A stretch of 64,000 bases of DNA from Streptomyces sp. R28 (GTDB taxonomy: Bacteria; Actinomycetota; Actinomycetes; Streptomycetales; Streptomycetaceae): assembly GCF_041052385.1 (NCBI RefSeq), contig NZ_CP163439.1:3833001-3897000 (forward strand), in the 5' to 3' direction. Positions 1 through 8,719 of this stretch are shown here, in pieces (position 1 is the first letter of the stretch; the number at the start of each line of letters is the position of its first letter). The position numbers and the translations under genes are program-made. The notes beneath the pieces are model-generated. The model saw only the letters and a list, made by a program, of their open reading frames with translations, ran no database searches and was not told the origin of the DNA.

Positions 1-7
1 CCTGATC

Positions 8-1363
8 ATGACGTGGTTCACGGTCGCTCTGGTGCTGGTCGTCGCTGCCGCAGTGATCCTGCGGTGGCGGCGCCCCGCCTGGTACTGGCTGACCTTCGGA
101 GTCACCCTCGCCACGCTGCGGGTCCTGTTCCGCTACGCCTCCGTCATGGACGCCTGCGGGCTCACGGTCCCGCCCTCCCGCTGGCGCCTGACCCTGGCCC
201 GGGTCACCAACCGGCCCGTCCCCGAGTCCCGCCCGCCGCGCATCCTGCGCATCCGCCCGACCCGCACCGGCCTGGTCCTGCGGCTGGGCCTGCGCCCCGG
301 GCAGGATGCCTTCGACGTCGCGGCGGCCTCGGACCGGCTGCGCCACTCCTTCAACCTGTACGGCGTCACCTCACGTGAACTGCGCTCAGGCGTGGTCGAA
401 GTGCGCATGACGGGCTATGACGTCCTCAAGCGGGTGCAGATGCCTGCCAGGACCGAAAACGGTCCCATGCGGGTCCCGGTCGCCCTGCGTGAGGACGGCG
501 CTGTCCACTACCGCGACTACCGGGCGGTTCCGCACGGACTGACCCTGGGCGCCACGGAGTCGGGGAAGTCCGTCTACCAGCGCAACCTGGTCGCCGGGCT
601 GGCTCCGATGGACGTCGCGCTGGTGGGCATCGACTGCAAGCAGGGAGTCGAACTCTTCCCGCTGGCACGCCGGTTCTCCGCGCTCGCCGACAACCCGGAC
701 ACCGCCCTCGACCTCCTGGAAGCCCTCGTCGCCCACATGGCGGACGTCTACCAACTCATCCGCGCCCAGCAGCGCATCAGTGTCGCGATACCGGATGCGG
801 AGATCGCCGCCGACATCTGGGACCTGCCCGCCGACCTGCGCCCGGTTCCGGTCGTGGTCCTGGTCGACGAGGTCGCCGAACTCGCCCTGTTCGCCACCAA
901 GGACGAGGAGAAGCGACGGGACCGCATCATCACCGCCCTGGTCCGCCTCGCCCAGCTCGGCCGCGCCGCCGGCATCTACCTGGAGATCTGCGGTCAGCGC
1001 TTCGGCGCCGAACTCGGCAAGAGCATCACCATGCTCCGCTCCCAGCTCACCGGCCGCACCGCCCACCGCGTCAACGACGAGACCTCCGCCAACATGGCCT
1101 TCGCAGACATCTCCCCTGATGCCGTCCTGGCGGCCGTCCAGATCCCCACCGACATGCGCGGCGTCGCCATCGCCGGGGACTCCTCCGGAGGCTGGGGCCG
1201 CATCCGCGCCCCGCACACCTCGCTGCGCGAGGCCGTGAACATCTGCAACAAGCACGCCGACCGCGTCCCGGACCTGCCCGCCCTGGCGGCCTTCCGCCCC
1301 GCGGTTGCCCCGCTTCCCCCGGCCCGGACACCGCTGTCCAAGACAGCCCCCGCCACCGCCTGA
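8..1363 (+). CDS. FtsK/SpoIIIE-domain conjugative transfer protein (TraB/TraSA type)
   Basis: This is the DNA-translocating ATPase that actinomycete integrative plasmids use to move double-stranded DNA between hyphae. The 451-aa protein opens with a hydrophobic segment (residues about 3-18) and a second one near 25-40. It then has a Walker A motif GATESGKS near residue 181 and a Walker B strand VVVLVDE near 282, both typical of the FtsK domain. The spd genes follow directly, as in pSAM2-like elements. The ATG is at base 8, so the promoter, ribosome site and any upstream regulator (korSA type) lie outside the window. The proline-rich C-terminal tail after about residue 430 is probably disordered. 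I infer the transfer role from domain and context. Confidence 0.88.
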   Translation: MTWFTVALVLVVAAAVILRWRRPAWYWLTFGVTLATLRVLFRYASVMDACGLTVPPSRWRLTLARVTNRPVPESRPPRILRIRPTRTGLVLRLGLRPGQDAFDVAAASDRLRHSFNLYGVTSRELRSGVVEVRMTGYDVLKRVQMPARTENGPMRVPVALREDGAVHYRDYRAVPHGLTLGATESGKSVYQRNLVAGLAPMDVALVGIDCKQGVELFPLARRFSALADNPDTALDLLEALVAHMADVYQLIRAQQRISVAIPDAEIAADIWDLPADLRPVPVVVLVDEVAELALFATKDEEKRRDRIITALVRLAQLGRAAGIYLEICGQRFGAELGKSITMLRSQLTGRTAHRVNDETSANMAFADISPDAVLAAVQIPTDMRGVAIAGDSSGGWGRIRAPHTSLREAVNICNKHADRVPDLPALAAFRPAVAPLPPARTPLSKTAPATA

Positions 1364-1445
1364 CCATCCCTGCTCCACCGGTCGGCGCGACCGCCTCGCG
1401 CCAGGTCCCTACCCCCGCCATGCCTCATCACCGGAAGGAGCCGTG

Positions 1446-2129
1446 ATGGCCCGCACCGCCCTCCGTGTCGACGCCGTGCTCGTCCAGGCCGTCATCGCCG
1501 GGGCACTGTCCTTCGCCCACCTGCACGACCTCGCGGCCGCTGCCGGACAAGACGGCTGGAAGGCCTGGGCCTACCCCGTATCGGTTGACCTGCTCCTGGT
1601 CGCCTCCTGGCGGCGGCTGCGCTCGGACGGTCCGTCCCGGCTGGCCTGGTGCTGGTTCGTGATCGCGCTGGTGGCCTCCCTCGGCGCCAACGTCGCCACC
1701 GCCGGACTCCTCGACCTCCAGCAGGTTCCGCCCTGGCTACGCATCCTGGTCGCTGCCTGGCCCGCCCTGGCCTTCATGGGCGGCACCCTCCTCGCCCACT
1801 CCGCCACCGACCACTCGGCACCCGAGGTGCCGGCCACGACTCCCGAGCCCGATGCCGACCGCGAACCGATCGCCTCGCCCGAGCCGGAAATCATCCCGCC
1901 CGCAGTGACCGAGGCCGAGGAAACCCCCGCGCTTCCGCCTCCCGAGCCCGTGACCGCTGCGCCCGTTGCTGCGGCTCCGACGGTCCCGGCCGCGCTGGTC
2001 GACCACGCCCGCAAGGTCGCCGACGACCACCAGGCCCGTACCGGATCCCCGATCGACACCGACACCCTGCGCGCCCGCCTCGGCGTCCCGCCGCAGCTGG
2101 CCGATGCCATCGCCGCCCAACTCGCCTGA
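1446..2129 (+). CDS. SpdB-like DUF2637 membrane protein (plasmid spread)
   Basis: A 227-aa protein with four hydrophobic segments in its first half (VLVQAVIAGALSFAHL, VSVDLLLVAS, FVIALVASLGANVATAG, LVAAWPALAFMGGTLLAH). This is the DUF2637/SpdB arrangement of proteins that help plasmids spread within recipient mycelium. The second half is rich in Pro, Glu and Ala and ends in a compact helical stretch that resembles a small helix-turn-helix. I chose the ATG at 1446 because GAAGGAG lies just upstream. The open frame extends further 5' but reads as low-complexity proline and arginine. It lies between the FtsK-like transfer gene and other small spd genes. Confidence 0.8.
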   Translation: MARTALRVDAVLVQAVIAGALSFAHLHDLAAAAGQDGWKAWAYPVSVDLLLVASWRRLRSDGPSRLAWCWFVIALVASLGANVATAGLLDLQQVPPWLRILVAAWPALAFMGGTLLAHSATDHSAPEVPATTPEPDADREPIASPEPEIIPPAVTEAEETPALPPPEPVTAAPVAAAPTVPAALVDHARKVADDHQARTGSPIDTDTLRARLGVPPQLADAIAAQLA

Positions 2130-2149
2130 TTCGAAAGGAAGCGACCTGG

Positions 2150-2341
2150 ATGCCTGCCCGCGACTACTTCCACTCCGTCATGCGGATCGGCCCCGTGCAG
2201 ATCGGCACTCACCGCGATCGCAACGGCCACACCAAGCACGCCGCCGTGTGCACCAACGACGACTGCGGCTGGTCCGCCGACTACACCAGCCAGACCGGCG
2301 CCCAGCTCGCCGCCCGTACCCACCGCTGCACCGTCCGCTAG
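2150..2341 (+). CDS. Small mobile-element transfer protein
   Basis: A 63-aa protein starting MPARDYFHSVMRIGPVQIG, with two cysteines (VCTNDDCGW) and a third near the C-terminus. This resembles the short proteins annotated as mobile element transfer proteins in Streptomyces AICEs; their biochemical role is unknown. A GAAAGGAAG ribosome site precedes the ATG, and the stop lies 12 bases before the next small gene, so it fits an spd operon. The assignment is by sequence resemblance and position. Confidence 0.7.
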   Translation: MPARDYFHSVMRIGPVQIGTHRDRNGHTKHAAVCTNDDCGWSADYTSQTGAQLAARTHRCTVR

Positions 2342-2353
2342 GAGGCCACCGCC

Positions 2354-2509
2354 ATGGACGTCCCCCTCTGGTTCGCCCTCGCCGCCGTCGGCTACCTCGG
2401 CATCAAGCTCATCCGCCCGCCCCTCTGGCTGGTCCTGGTGCTCCTCCTCGGCGGCTACCTCATCGCCGACAGCCTCCTCGCCCCGGTCATCGACACCGCC
2501 ATCAAGTAA
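2354..2509 (+). CDS. Small AICE membrane protein
   Basis: A 51-aa protein consisting almost entirely of two hydrophobic helices (PLWFALAAVGYLGIKLI and LWLVLVLLLGGYLIADSL). The ribosome site GGAGG at 2341-2345 overlaps the preceding stop codon, so translation is probably coupled. Pairs of tiny membrane proteins like this are normal between spdB and repSA in integrative plasmids. I infer a role in intramycelial spread from position only. Confidence 0.62.
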   Translation: MDVPLWFALAAVGYLGIKLIRPPLWLVLVLLLGGYLIADSLLAPVIDTAIK

Positions 2510-2534
2510 CCCGCCCGCGAAAGGAGATCCGCTG

Positions 2535-2855
2535 ATGTTCCGCCCCAAGGTCCCGACCATGCCGCAGCCGACCGGCCTAATCACCCCGCCCGCCGTCGTC
2601 GAGCCGACCTCCGTGATCCCGCACCAGGACACCGCCCCCGCCCCGGTCACCCCTGCCCCGGCGTCTGCCCGGCCCACCGTCCAGCTCACCCCGGGCACCG
2701 TCGTCGCCCTGGTCGGCGGCGGCACGGCCGTGGTCCTGGTGGTCGGCGCCGTCCTGGTCTCGATGCTCCTCGCGGTCGCCATCACTGGCGTCTCGCTCGC
2801 GATCTGCGCCCTGGTCATCCGCTCGCTCATCAACAGCGAAGCCAAGCGGCACTGA
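2535..2855 (+). CDS. SpdD-like protein
   Basis: A 106-aa protein with a Pro/Thr/Val-rich N-terminal half, then one strongly hydrophobic stretch (about residues 52-98, Val/Ala/Leu-rich) and a short basic tail. This is the layout of SpdD-type spread proteins. AAAGGAG lies 8 bases before the ATG. It sits directly after the small membrane gene and before the CxxC peptide and repSA. Function is inferred from position and composition. Confidence 0.65.
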   Translation: MFRPKVPTMPQPTGLITPPAVVEPTSVIPHQDTAPAPVTPAPASARPTVQLTPGTVVALVGGGTAVVLVVGAVLVSMLLAVAITGVSLAICALVIRSLINSEAKRH

Positions 2856-2945
2856 CCGGCCCCCGGGCGGCCTCAACCGCCAAGTCTCCGCCGCCCGGGA
2901 GCCCTGCCCCATTCCGAACCCGAAGGCCCGGAAGGAACCCCCAGC

Positions 2946-3128
2946 ATGACGCACCGCACCACACCGACGCCCCGCATCTGCCCCGACTGCGACGGACACG
3001 CCTCCGCCGCCATCACCCTCGGCGGCCGCGACACCCGAGGCCACCTGCGGACCATCACCGCACACTGCCCGGCCTGCCACGGCACCGGCACCCGTCCGCT
3101 CCGCACACGGGAGGGCGCCCGTGCCTGA
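2946..3128 (+). CDS. Small CxxC (zinc-ribbon-like) AICE protein
   Basis: A 60-aa protein with two cysteine pairs, CPDCDGH near residue 14 and CPACHGTG near 41. This is a four-cysteine arrangement like a DnaJ-type or zinc-ribbon metal site. A GGAAGGA ribosome site precedes the ATG. Its last 8 bases overlap the GTG start of repSA, which suggests translational coupling. The function is unknown; a nucleic-acid-binding accessory of replication is possible but unproven. Confidence 0.6.
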   Translation: MTHRTTPTPRICPDCDGHASAAITLGGRDTRGHLRTITAHCPACHGTGTRPLRTREGARA

Positions 3129-4497
3129 CCTGCTGCTCGACCCGGCCACCCTCGGCGACCTGCTGAGGGTGGCTTCGGCCGACGACTACGACCGCTGGCA
3201 CGAACAGATCCGCCGCACCGGCGGTTGCTCCGACCCGATCCACCTCACCGGCTGGACCCTCACCAAAGACAAGACCACCGGCGAGACCCTGCACCACTAC
3301 TCCACCGAGAGCGAGCCCGGCGGACGCCTCCGCCTCGCCTGCGGCAACCGCCGCGCCTCCCGCTGCCCCTCCTGCGCCTTCACCTACGCAGGCGACACCT
3401 ACCACCTCATCCGCGCAGGACTGGCCGGAGACGACCACCGCGACATCCCCACCACCGTCCGCGACCACCCCCGCGTCTTCGCCACCCTCACCGCCCCCTC
3501 CTTCGGCCCCGTCCACAACCGGCCCGACCACGGCACCTGCCGCTGCAGTACCCGCCACCCCGCCGACGACCCAACCCTCGGCACCGCCCTCGACCCCGCC
3601 ACCTACGACTACGCAGGCGCCGTCCTCTTCAACAACCACGCAGGCAACCTCTGGCAGCGCTTCACCACCCGCCTTCGCCGCGAGATCGCCGCCCGCGCCG
3701 GACTCACCCGCCGCGAACTCGCCGACCACGTGCGCGTCTCGTACGGCAAGGTGGCGGAGTTCCAGAAGCGAGGCGCCCTGCACTTCCACGCGGTGATCCG
3801 CCTCGACGGCCCCGAGGGACCCGAGACGGCTCCTCCAGCCTGGGCCACGGTCGCACTACTCGCCGACTCCATCCGTGCCGCCGCAATGCACTCGTACACC
3901 TCGGTCTCGGTGCCGGCCGTTTCAGACCAGCCCGCCCGCACCTTTCGTTGGGGCACACAGCTCGACGTCCGCCCCGTCAAAGCTTTCGGTGACGGCTCCG
4001 ACATCACCGAACAGGCTGTGGCTTCCTACGTCGCCAAGTACGCCACCAAAGCCGCCGAGAACACCGGCACCCTCGACCGCCGCATCGGCGAACTCTCCGA
4101 ACTCGACCGCCACCAGGTCCCCGACCACACCCGCCGCCTGATCGAAGCCTGCAAGCTGCTCGATCCGCTCTACCCGGACCGGCGTCTGTGGGCCTGGGCT
4201 CACATGCTCGGCTTTCGCGGCCACTTCTCCTCCAAGTCCCGCCGCTACTCGACCACCCTCGGCGAACTCCGTCAGGCCCGCGCCGAGTTCCGCGCCGCCC
4301 AGGAACGCGAAGCGCTCGGCCTGGACGACGTCGAGCCGGACACCGTCCTCGTCCTGGCCGACTGGCAGTACGCCGGACACGGCCACACCCCCGGCGAATC
4401 CGCCCTCGCCACCACCATCGCCCGCGACCTCCAACACAACCGCGAAACCGCCCGCGAGGCCCTACGCGACCAGTCCGCCGACGAAAGGGAGTGGTGA
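3121..4497 (+). CDS. repSA: Replication initiator RepSA-like protein
   Basis: A 458-aa protein of the size and style of the pSAM2 RepSA rolling-circle initiator. Visible features are a cysteine pair followed by another (CGNRRASRCPSC, residues about 75-85), a His/Phe-rich core (GALHFHAVIRLDG near 220) typical of the HUH metal-binding motif, and SYVAKYATKAAE near 300, which carries candidate tyrosine nucleophiles. It would nick one strand at the element's origin after excision. The GTG start at 3121 overlaps the previous gene. xis and int follow, as in the canonical repSA-xis-int order. Confidence 0.85.
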   Translation: MPDLLLDPATLGDLLRVASADDYDRWHEQIRRTGGCSDPIHLTGWTLTKDKTTGETLHHYSTESEPGGRLRLACGNRRASRCPSCAFTYAGDTYHLIRAGLAGDDHRDIPTTVRDHPRVFATLTAPSFGPVHNRPDHGTCRCSTRHPADDPTLGTALDPATYDYAGAVLFNNHAGNLWQRFTTRLRREIAARAGLTRRELADHVRVSYGKVAEFQKRGALHFHAVIRLDGPEGPETAPPAWATVALLADSIRAAAMHSYTSVSVPAVSDQPARTFRWGTQLDVRPVKAFGDGSDITEQAVASYVAKYATKAAENTGTLDRRIGELSELDRHQVPDHTRRLIEACKLLDPLYPDRRLWAWAHMLGFRGHFSSKSRRYSTTLGELRQARAEFRAAQEREALGLDDVEPDTVLVLADWQYAGHGHTPGESALATTIARDLQHNRETAREALRDQSADEREW

Positions 4498-4498
4498 C

Positions 4499-4696
4499 AT
4501 GGCCACCGAGTTGCCGAGTCGCTTCCTGACCCCTGACGACCTGGTGGACATGTTCGAGCTGCCCAGCGTCGAGACGGTCTACCAGTGGCGCCGCAAGCGC
4601 ACTGGCCCCCGCGGCTTCCGCGTCGGCCGGCACCTGCGCTTCGACCCCAATGACGTACGGGCCTGGGTGGACTCCCAGCTTGGGGAGGCTGCCTGA
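4499..4696 (+). CDS. xis: Excisionase (Xis), helix-turn-helix
   Basis: A 65-aa protein with a MerR/excisionase-type winged helix-turn-helix: LTPDDLVDMF, then VETVYQWRRKRTGPRGFRVG, then LRFDPNDVRAWVDSQ. It would direct the integrase toward excision. The start lies one base after the repSA stop, and the last base is the A of the integrase ATG, so repSA-xis-int look translationally coupled. Confidence 0.85.
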   Translation: MATELPSRFLTPDDLVDMFELPSVETVYQWRRKRTGPRGFRVGRHLRFDPNDVRAWVDSQLGEAA

Positions 4697-5976
4697 TGGC
4701 CGGACACGTCCAAGACCGCTGGTTCCGAACGGAGGTCAGCCCGGACGGCAAGACCCGCAAGGTCAAGACTGATCGTCACGGCCTGGGCATGCGTTACCGG
4801 GCTCGGTACGTCGCCCCCGATGGCACCGAGAAGTCGAAGAGCTTCCCCGACAAGCAGAAGCGCTTGGCCGACGCGTGGCTGACCAATACCGAAGCCGACA
4901 TGGCGCGCGGGCAGTACATCGACCCGAGGGCAGCCCGCGTCACCTTCCGCGAGTACACGGAACGATGGATCGCCGCTCTCACAATCGACCTCACGAGCCG
5001 GGCCGCCGTGGAAGGTCGGCTGCGTCTTCATGCCCTGCCGTACCTCGGCACTCGCCCTATCGGCTCGTTCCAGCCTGAGCACATCCGCGACTGGAACCGC
5101 CAGCTGGAAGAGGCGGTGCCCTCAGCCCAGTACCGGCGCCTCATCTTCGACGCGGTCTCATCCGTGCTCAACGCGGCCGTAGATGACCGCCTGCTGGCCT
5201 CGAACCCTTGCCGGGCCCGCTCGGTCAAGGCGCCTCGTCCCGTGCCGACACGCGTGCATCCGTGGACCGCTGAACAGGTCTTCGCCGTGCGGACAGGTCT
5301 GCCCGAGCGCTACCAAGCGATGGTCGACCTGGGCGCCGGGTGCGGGCTGCGACAGGGCGAGATTCTCGGCCTGGCCGTCGACAACATCGGGGACCTCGGC
5401 TGGCTGCACGTGCGCCAGCAGGTCAAGAAGGTTCGGGGCACGCTCGTCTTCGCTCCGCCTAAGCGCGGCAAGCTGCGTGACGTGCCCCTCGACCCCGAGG
5501 TGTCGACCGCGCTGCAGGAGCACATGAAGCAGTTCCCGCCGGTCGAGGTGACGTTGCCCTGGCTGACACCAACCGGCCCGAAGGTCACGCATCGGCTCGT
5601 CTTCACGAGCGGCATCGGTGCCGCCATCTGGAGCCAAGGGTTCAATGACCAGTCGTGGAAACCCGCGCTGGCGTCCGCCGGGATCATCCCGGTCCCCGAG
5701 AAGGGCCACCGTTACGCGGCCGCCCGCGAGCACGGCATGCACGCCCTGCGGCACTTCTACGCCTCGGTCCTCCTGGACGCCGGAGAGAACATCAAGGCCC
5801 TGAGCCTCTACCTAGGCCACAGCGACCCGGGGTTCACCCTCCGCGTCTACACGCACCTCATGCCGTCCAGCGAGACCCGGACCCGAAACGCCATCACCGC
5901 CATGTACCGGGCCGCCGGTCACGCTCATGAAGGCCCAGCAACGCACGACGGCCCAGAGACGGCCCAGGCTGCCTGA
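4696..5976 (+). CDS. int: Tyrosine site-specific integrase
   Basis: A 426-aa phage-type tyrosine recombinase that would insert and excise the element at its att site. The N-terminal half contains the arm/core-binding region. The catalytic domain shows the Arg box GCGLRQGEIL near residue 215, the H-x-x-R box HALRHFYAS near 350, and the nucleophile Tyr in LRVYTHLM near 385, so it looks intact. The start overlaps the xis stop by one base. A strong terminator follows 4 bases after the stop. The attachment site should lie in the few hundred bases downstream, but I see no tRNA 3' end there, so the target is unidentified. Confidence 0.93.
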   Translation: MAGHVQDRWFRTEVSPDGKTRKVKTDRHGLGMRYRARYVAPDGTEKSKSFPDKQKRLADAWLTNTEADMARGQYIDPRAARVTFREYTERWIAALTIDLTSRAAVEGRLRLHALPYLGTRPIGSFQPEHIRDWNRQLEEAVPSAQYRRLIFDAVSSVLNAAVDDRLLASNPCRARSVKAPRPVPTRVHPWTAEQVFAVRTGLPERYQAMVDLGAGCGLRQGEILGLAVDNIGDLGWLHVRQQVKKVRGTLVFAPPKRGKLRDVPLDPEVSTALQEHMKQFPPVEVTLPWLTPTGPKVTHRLVFTSGIGAAIWSQGFNDQSWKPALASAGIIPVPEKGHRYAAAREHGMHALRHFYASVLLDAGENIKALSLYLGHSDPGFTLRVYTHLMPSSETRTRNAITAMYRAAGHAHEGPATHDGPETAQAA

Positions 5977-5979
5977 GAC

Positions 5980-6020
5980 GGCCCCTCATCGGCGGGAAAC
6001 CTGCTGGTGAGGGGCCTTTT
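5980..6020 (+). terminator. Intrinsic terminator after int
   Basis: Perfect 9-bp stem GGCCCCTCA / TGAGGGGCC with a 19-base spacer, followed by TTTT. It begins 4 bases after the integrase stop and would end the AICE operon transcript. Confidence 0.8.
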
Positions 6021-6168
6021 CATGCCCTCTCGCGGCAAGTAACACCCCATCTTGCCTGAGGTCCAGCCCTGGGTGGTAACCCGTATAAGTGGGCGGCTCT
6101 GACCTGGGGCTTCGCTGGTGAGCGCGGTGACTCGCCTCTCAGCGCCGGTCACCTTCGGCCGACCCTGA
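6021..6168. other. Presumed AICE end / attachment region
   Basis: Non-coding stretch between the integrase terminator and the start of a gene fragment. Family knowledge places attR within this region or slightly beyond it. I looked for a tRNA 3' end (T-loop GGTTCRA with acceptor stem) on both strands and found none, so the att core cannot be defined without the other end of the element. Confidence 0.35.
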
Positions 6169-6360
6169 CCGGCAGACTCGCGAGTTCCAGACGACTGCTG
6201 CAACGCCCCCGTCGAGCGAGCATGGAACTTCGTGCATGCAGGCGGCGCGCCGTTCGCGGTGTATTTCGCGAACTGCCACCACCACCGGGACCGGGACCCG
6301 GATCACGACGCGTGGATGGATGTGATCTTCGGAACGACGAGGGAGCCTCCCGGAGCCTGA
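6169..6360 (+). pseudogene. Start-less C-terminal gene fragment at the AICE boundary
   Basis: An open frame of about 63 codons with no convincing start codon. It reads as protein, with a His-rich segment (FANCHHHRDRDPDHDAW) and an aromatic strand (WNFVHAGGAPFAVYF). It ends at a TGA at 6358-6360. I do not recognise the family. Its position just beyond int suggests it is the 3' remainder of a chromosomal gene disrupted by element insertion or decay. It could instead be a chance frame. Confidence 0.35.
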
Positions 6361-6420
6361 CATTCCCCCGCGGGCGTGCCTCGGCGTGCGGGGCGGGGCA
6401 GCCGGGAACCGCTCTGTCGG

Positions 6421-6954
6421 TCAGCTGACCCGGCCCGCGATGGTTCGCGCGCAGATCAGGGACTCGGTGTGCGTGGTGTCCACCTCCAGGTCGTAGGCAA
6501 CGCCCTCGTGAACCACATCCGCCTGCAGCGCGGCCATCCCCTGGCCCCGGTCTCCCCGTGCGATCTCACGGCCCGCGGCGACCGCGCTCTCGCACCTGAC
6601 GCCGACCCACAGCACGGCCAGTCCGCCGAGAGCCTTCTCCCAGCGCTGCTGGGACGCCGCTCCGCCGAGGAAGACGTCGTCGACGACGACCCTGGCGCCT
6701 GCGCGGGCCATCGCCGCGATGCCCTCCGCCCAGGCCGCCTGCAGCGCCATGAAGTCCGCTCCGACGCTCACCCCGCCGTCGGCGGCGAACGTGATCCCCG
6801 CATCCCACGCCTGCATCTTCGCGGGCAGGGCGTCGACGAACGAGTCGACCCCGAACGCCAGCCACGGATCCGGCAGCACGGCCTGCAGGCACCGTACGAT
6901 CCCGGACTTCCCCGAGCTGGAACCGCCGTTGAGAATGATCACCCGAGTCGCCAC
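6421..6954 (-). CDS. Chloramphenicol 3-O-phosphotransferase-like kinase
   Basis: A 177-aa P-loop kinase very similar in layout to the Streptomyces venezuelae chloramphenicol phosphotransferase. It has Walker A GGSSSGKS at residues about 10-17, the segment WLAFGVDSF near 31-38 that contains the catalytic Asp of the family, and [10 protein letters not shown] as the second acidic strand. The family transfers a phosphate to the 3-hydroxyl of chloramphenicol, giving producer self-resistance. Many homologues have unknown substrates, and no chloramphenicol biosynthesis genes are visible here. The start is GTG. It stands alone beside the AICE end. Confidence 0.82.
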   Translation of the reverse strand: MATRVIILNGGSSSGKSGIVRCLQAVLPDPWLAFGVDSFVDALPAKMQAWDAGITFAADGGVSVGADFMALQAAWAEGIAAMARAGARVVVDDVFLGGAASQQRWEKALGGLAVLWVGVRCESAVAAGREIARGDRGQGMAALQADVVHEGVAYDLEVDTTHTESLICARTIAGRVS

Positions 6955-7027
6955 CGCGCCACAGTAGGGCGCCTGCCGCCCGGCACGAAGCGAATTTCGG
7001 CAGGCGCGCTCGCTGTAGCGTCGGCGC

Positions 7028-8446
7028 TCAGCCCTGCGTCCGCGCTTCCTTCTTGCGTACGAGGACCAGGGCCGCGCCGCCGATCAGGACCAGGCCGATG
7101 GCGATGCCCGTGATCAGGGGGGTCATGGCGGAGCCGCCGGTCGCGGCGAGGTTGGTGTCGTCGGACGTGGTGCCGACCGTGGCGGGGCTCGGCTCGCTGA
7201 CGGTCTGGGTGACGGCGCCCGCCTGGTCGGCCTCGGTGGCCTGCGTCATGCAGTCCAGCACGCCGGTGAAGCGCTGCTCGAAGCCGACCGGGCCCTGGAT
7301 GGTGAAGTCGTAGGCCTGGTCCTCCTGGAGCGGGATCGTCACCGTCCGCGACTCGCCCGCCGGGATGCTGTACTCGATCCCGAGCAGTTCGAAGGTGAAG
7401 GCCGCGTCGCCCTTGTTGGTCGCGGTGATGTCGACACCGCCCTTGTCGCAGTTCTCCGCCGCGGACAGTGCGGGTATGGCACCGGTCCCCGCCCAGGTCG
7501 CGCTCGCCGTCGCCGAGACGGTCGACTCGCTGGAGCCCGCCAGGATCTGAGTCTGGCTGCGGCTCTCGGCGGCGAAGGCCCGCCCCACCGGCACGGTCGT
7601 CGAGGCCTGCACGGTCAGGTCGGCCTGGCCTGCCGCGGCCTTCTCGGGCACCTCGAAGAACACCTGAGTGCCGTCGGCCGCGGAGGTGACGGCCTTGCCG
7701 TCCTTGTCCACGATCCGAACCCCGCTGGTGGCGGCGTCCGCGGGCGGCGTCACCGTCGCGCTGCCGGCGTTGGTGTGCACCGTCACCGGGCCGAGGCGCT
7801 CGCCGGGGTGGCCGGAGACCGCGGGCGGGTCGAGGGTCAGCGACGCCTGGGGTTCGGCCACCGAGCGTGCGCTGTGCTCCAAGTAGTCGGCGAGCTTCTC
7901 GGCCTGCGGGTCGACGGCGTCGACGGCCACGCCGTCCGAGTAGCGCCAGATGGCCACCTGGGTGCCGGCCGCCGCGTCCTGCTCGGTGAGGCCGCCCTTG
8001 ACGCCCGCCTTGCCGGCGAGTGCCGCGAGGTCGTTCACCTGCGGGTAGGAGTTCTGCAGGATCCAGCGGATCTTGCCCGCGTCCTTGTTGGCGCCCAGCG
8101 AGGTGCCGCTCCAGGGCGTCTCGTGGTACTTGGCGTCGCGCTGCGTGGGGTTGTGGATGTCGACGCAGTACGTCTGCAGTGTGCCGCCGCCGTCGACGGA
8201 CATCTCGAACAGGCCCGCCGAGATCTCCTGGTCGCCGGAGTCGGCGTGGACGACCGCCGCGCCGTAAGTCTTCAGGCCGCCTATGGTGGCGGTCGCCCCG
8301 CCCTGGCTCCGCGCCGTACCGTCGGCCGCGGCCGTGCCCGCGCCTGCCATCACCGAGGCGGCGACGAGCCCGGACACCAGGGTCGCCGCGGCGAGGCGGG
8401 CCGTCCCTCGTCCGCGCACCGACAGCGCGGAGAACGCAGAAAACAC
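7028..8446 (-). CDS. Sortase-anchored thioester-domain surface protein
   Basis: A 472-aa secreted cell-wall protein. It has a signal peptide (residues 1-40, ending [10 protein letters not shown]) and an N-terminal thioester (TIE/TED) domain. That domain shows a Cys in TYCVDIHNP near residue 93 and a Gln in [12 protein letters not shown] near 161, the expected Cys-Gln cross-link pair. Beta-rich repeats follow, then a sortase motif LAATG near 432, a hydrophobic anchor and a basic tail (RKKEARTQG). Such domains form covalent bonds with surfaces or host proteins in other actinobacteria. LAXTG is the usual Streptomyces class E sortase motif. The start is GTG with GAAGGGGA upstream. Confidence 0.85.
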   Translation of the reverse strand: MFSAFSALSVRGRGTARLAAATLVSGLVAASVMAGAGTAAADGTARSQGGATATIGGLKTYGAAVVHADSGDQEISAGLFEMSVDGGGTLQTYCVDIHNPTQRDAKYHETPWSGTSLGANKDAGKIRWILQNSYPQVNDLAALAGKAGVKGGLTEQDAAAGTQVAIWRYSDGVAVDAVDPQAEKLADYLEHSARSVAEPQASLTLDPPAVSGHPGERLGPVTVHTNAGSATVTPPADAATSGVRIVDKDGKAVTSAADGTQVFFEVPEKAAAGQADLTVQASTTVPVGRAFAAESRSQTQILAGSSESTVSATASATWAGTGAIPALSAAENCDKGGVDITATNKGDAAFTFELLGIEYSIPAGESRTVTIPLQEDQAYDFTIQGPVGFEQRFTGVLDCMTQATEADQAGAVTQTVSEPSPATVGTTSDDTNLAATGGSAMTPLITGIAIGLVLIGGAALVLVRKKEARTQG

Positions 8447-8623
8447 AGAATTCCCCTTCGAGCAGGACCCGTTGACGTGGGGGATGAGGTCCCACCAGCA
8501 GAATCAGAAACCCCGAGAGCTATGTCCGGCATCCTAAGGACGCGCCGCACCACGCTTCCCTGTGATCCCGTCGGAGGGCCGATCCGACTCGGAATCGTTA
8601 TCGCCAAGATCCGTTGCGAGCAG

Positions 8624-8675
8624 GGCTTATCGACAAATCCACCGGGGTTGTTCGGAACGCATTCGTCGATAAGCC
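8624..8675. repeat. 11-bp inverted repeat pair between surface-protein and ssbB genes
   Basis: GGCTTATCGAC (8624-8634) is repeated in inverse orientation as GTCGATAAGCC (8665-8675), with a 30-base spacer. The match is perfect and unusually AT-rich for this genome. It lies upstream of the surface-protein gene and downstream of ssbB, so it may be an operator pair or a transcript hairpin. Confidence 0.5.
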
Positions 8676-8719
8676 GCAGTTCGGTCAGCTCCGGCGCCGT
8701 CGGCCGCGAGTGACTGACG

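Noticed and set aside
386..1378. Long minus-strand frame opposite the FtsK-like transfer gene
   Set aside because: Gly/Asp/Val-rich shadow reading without motifs; the plus strand has Walker A and B.
5977..6420. tRNA-based attR for the AICE
   Set aside because: No T-loop/acceptor-stem sequence is present on either strand, so no site is claimed.
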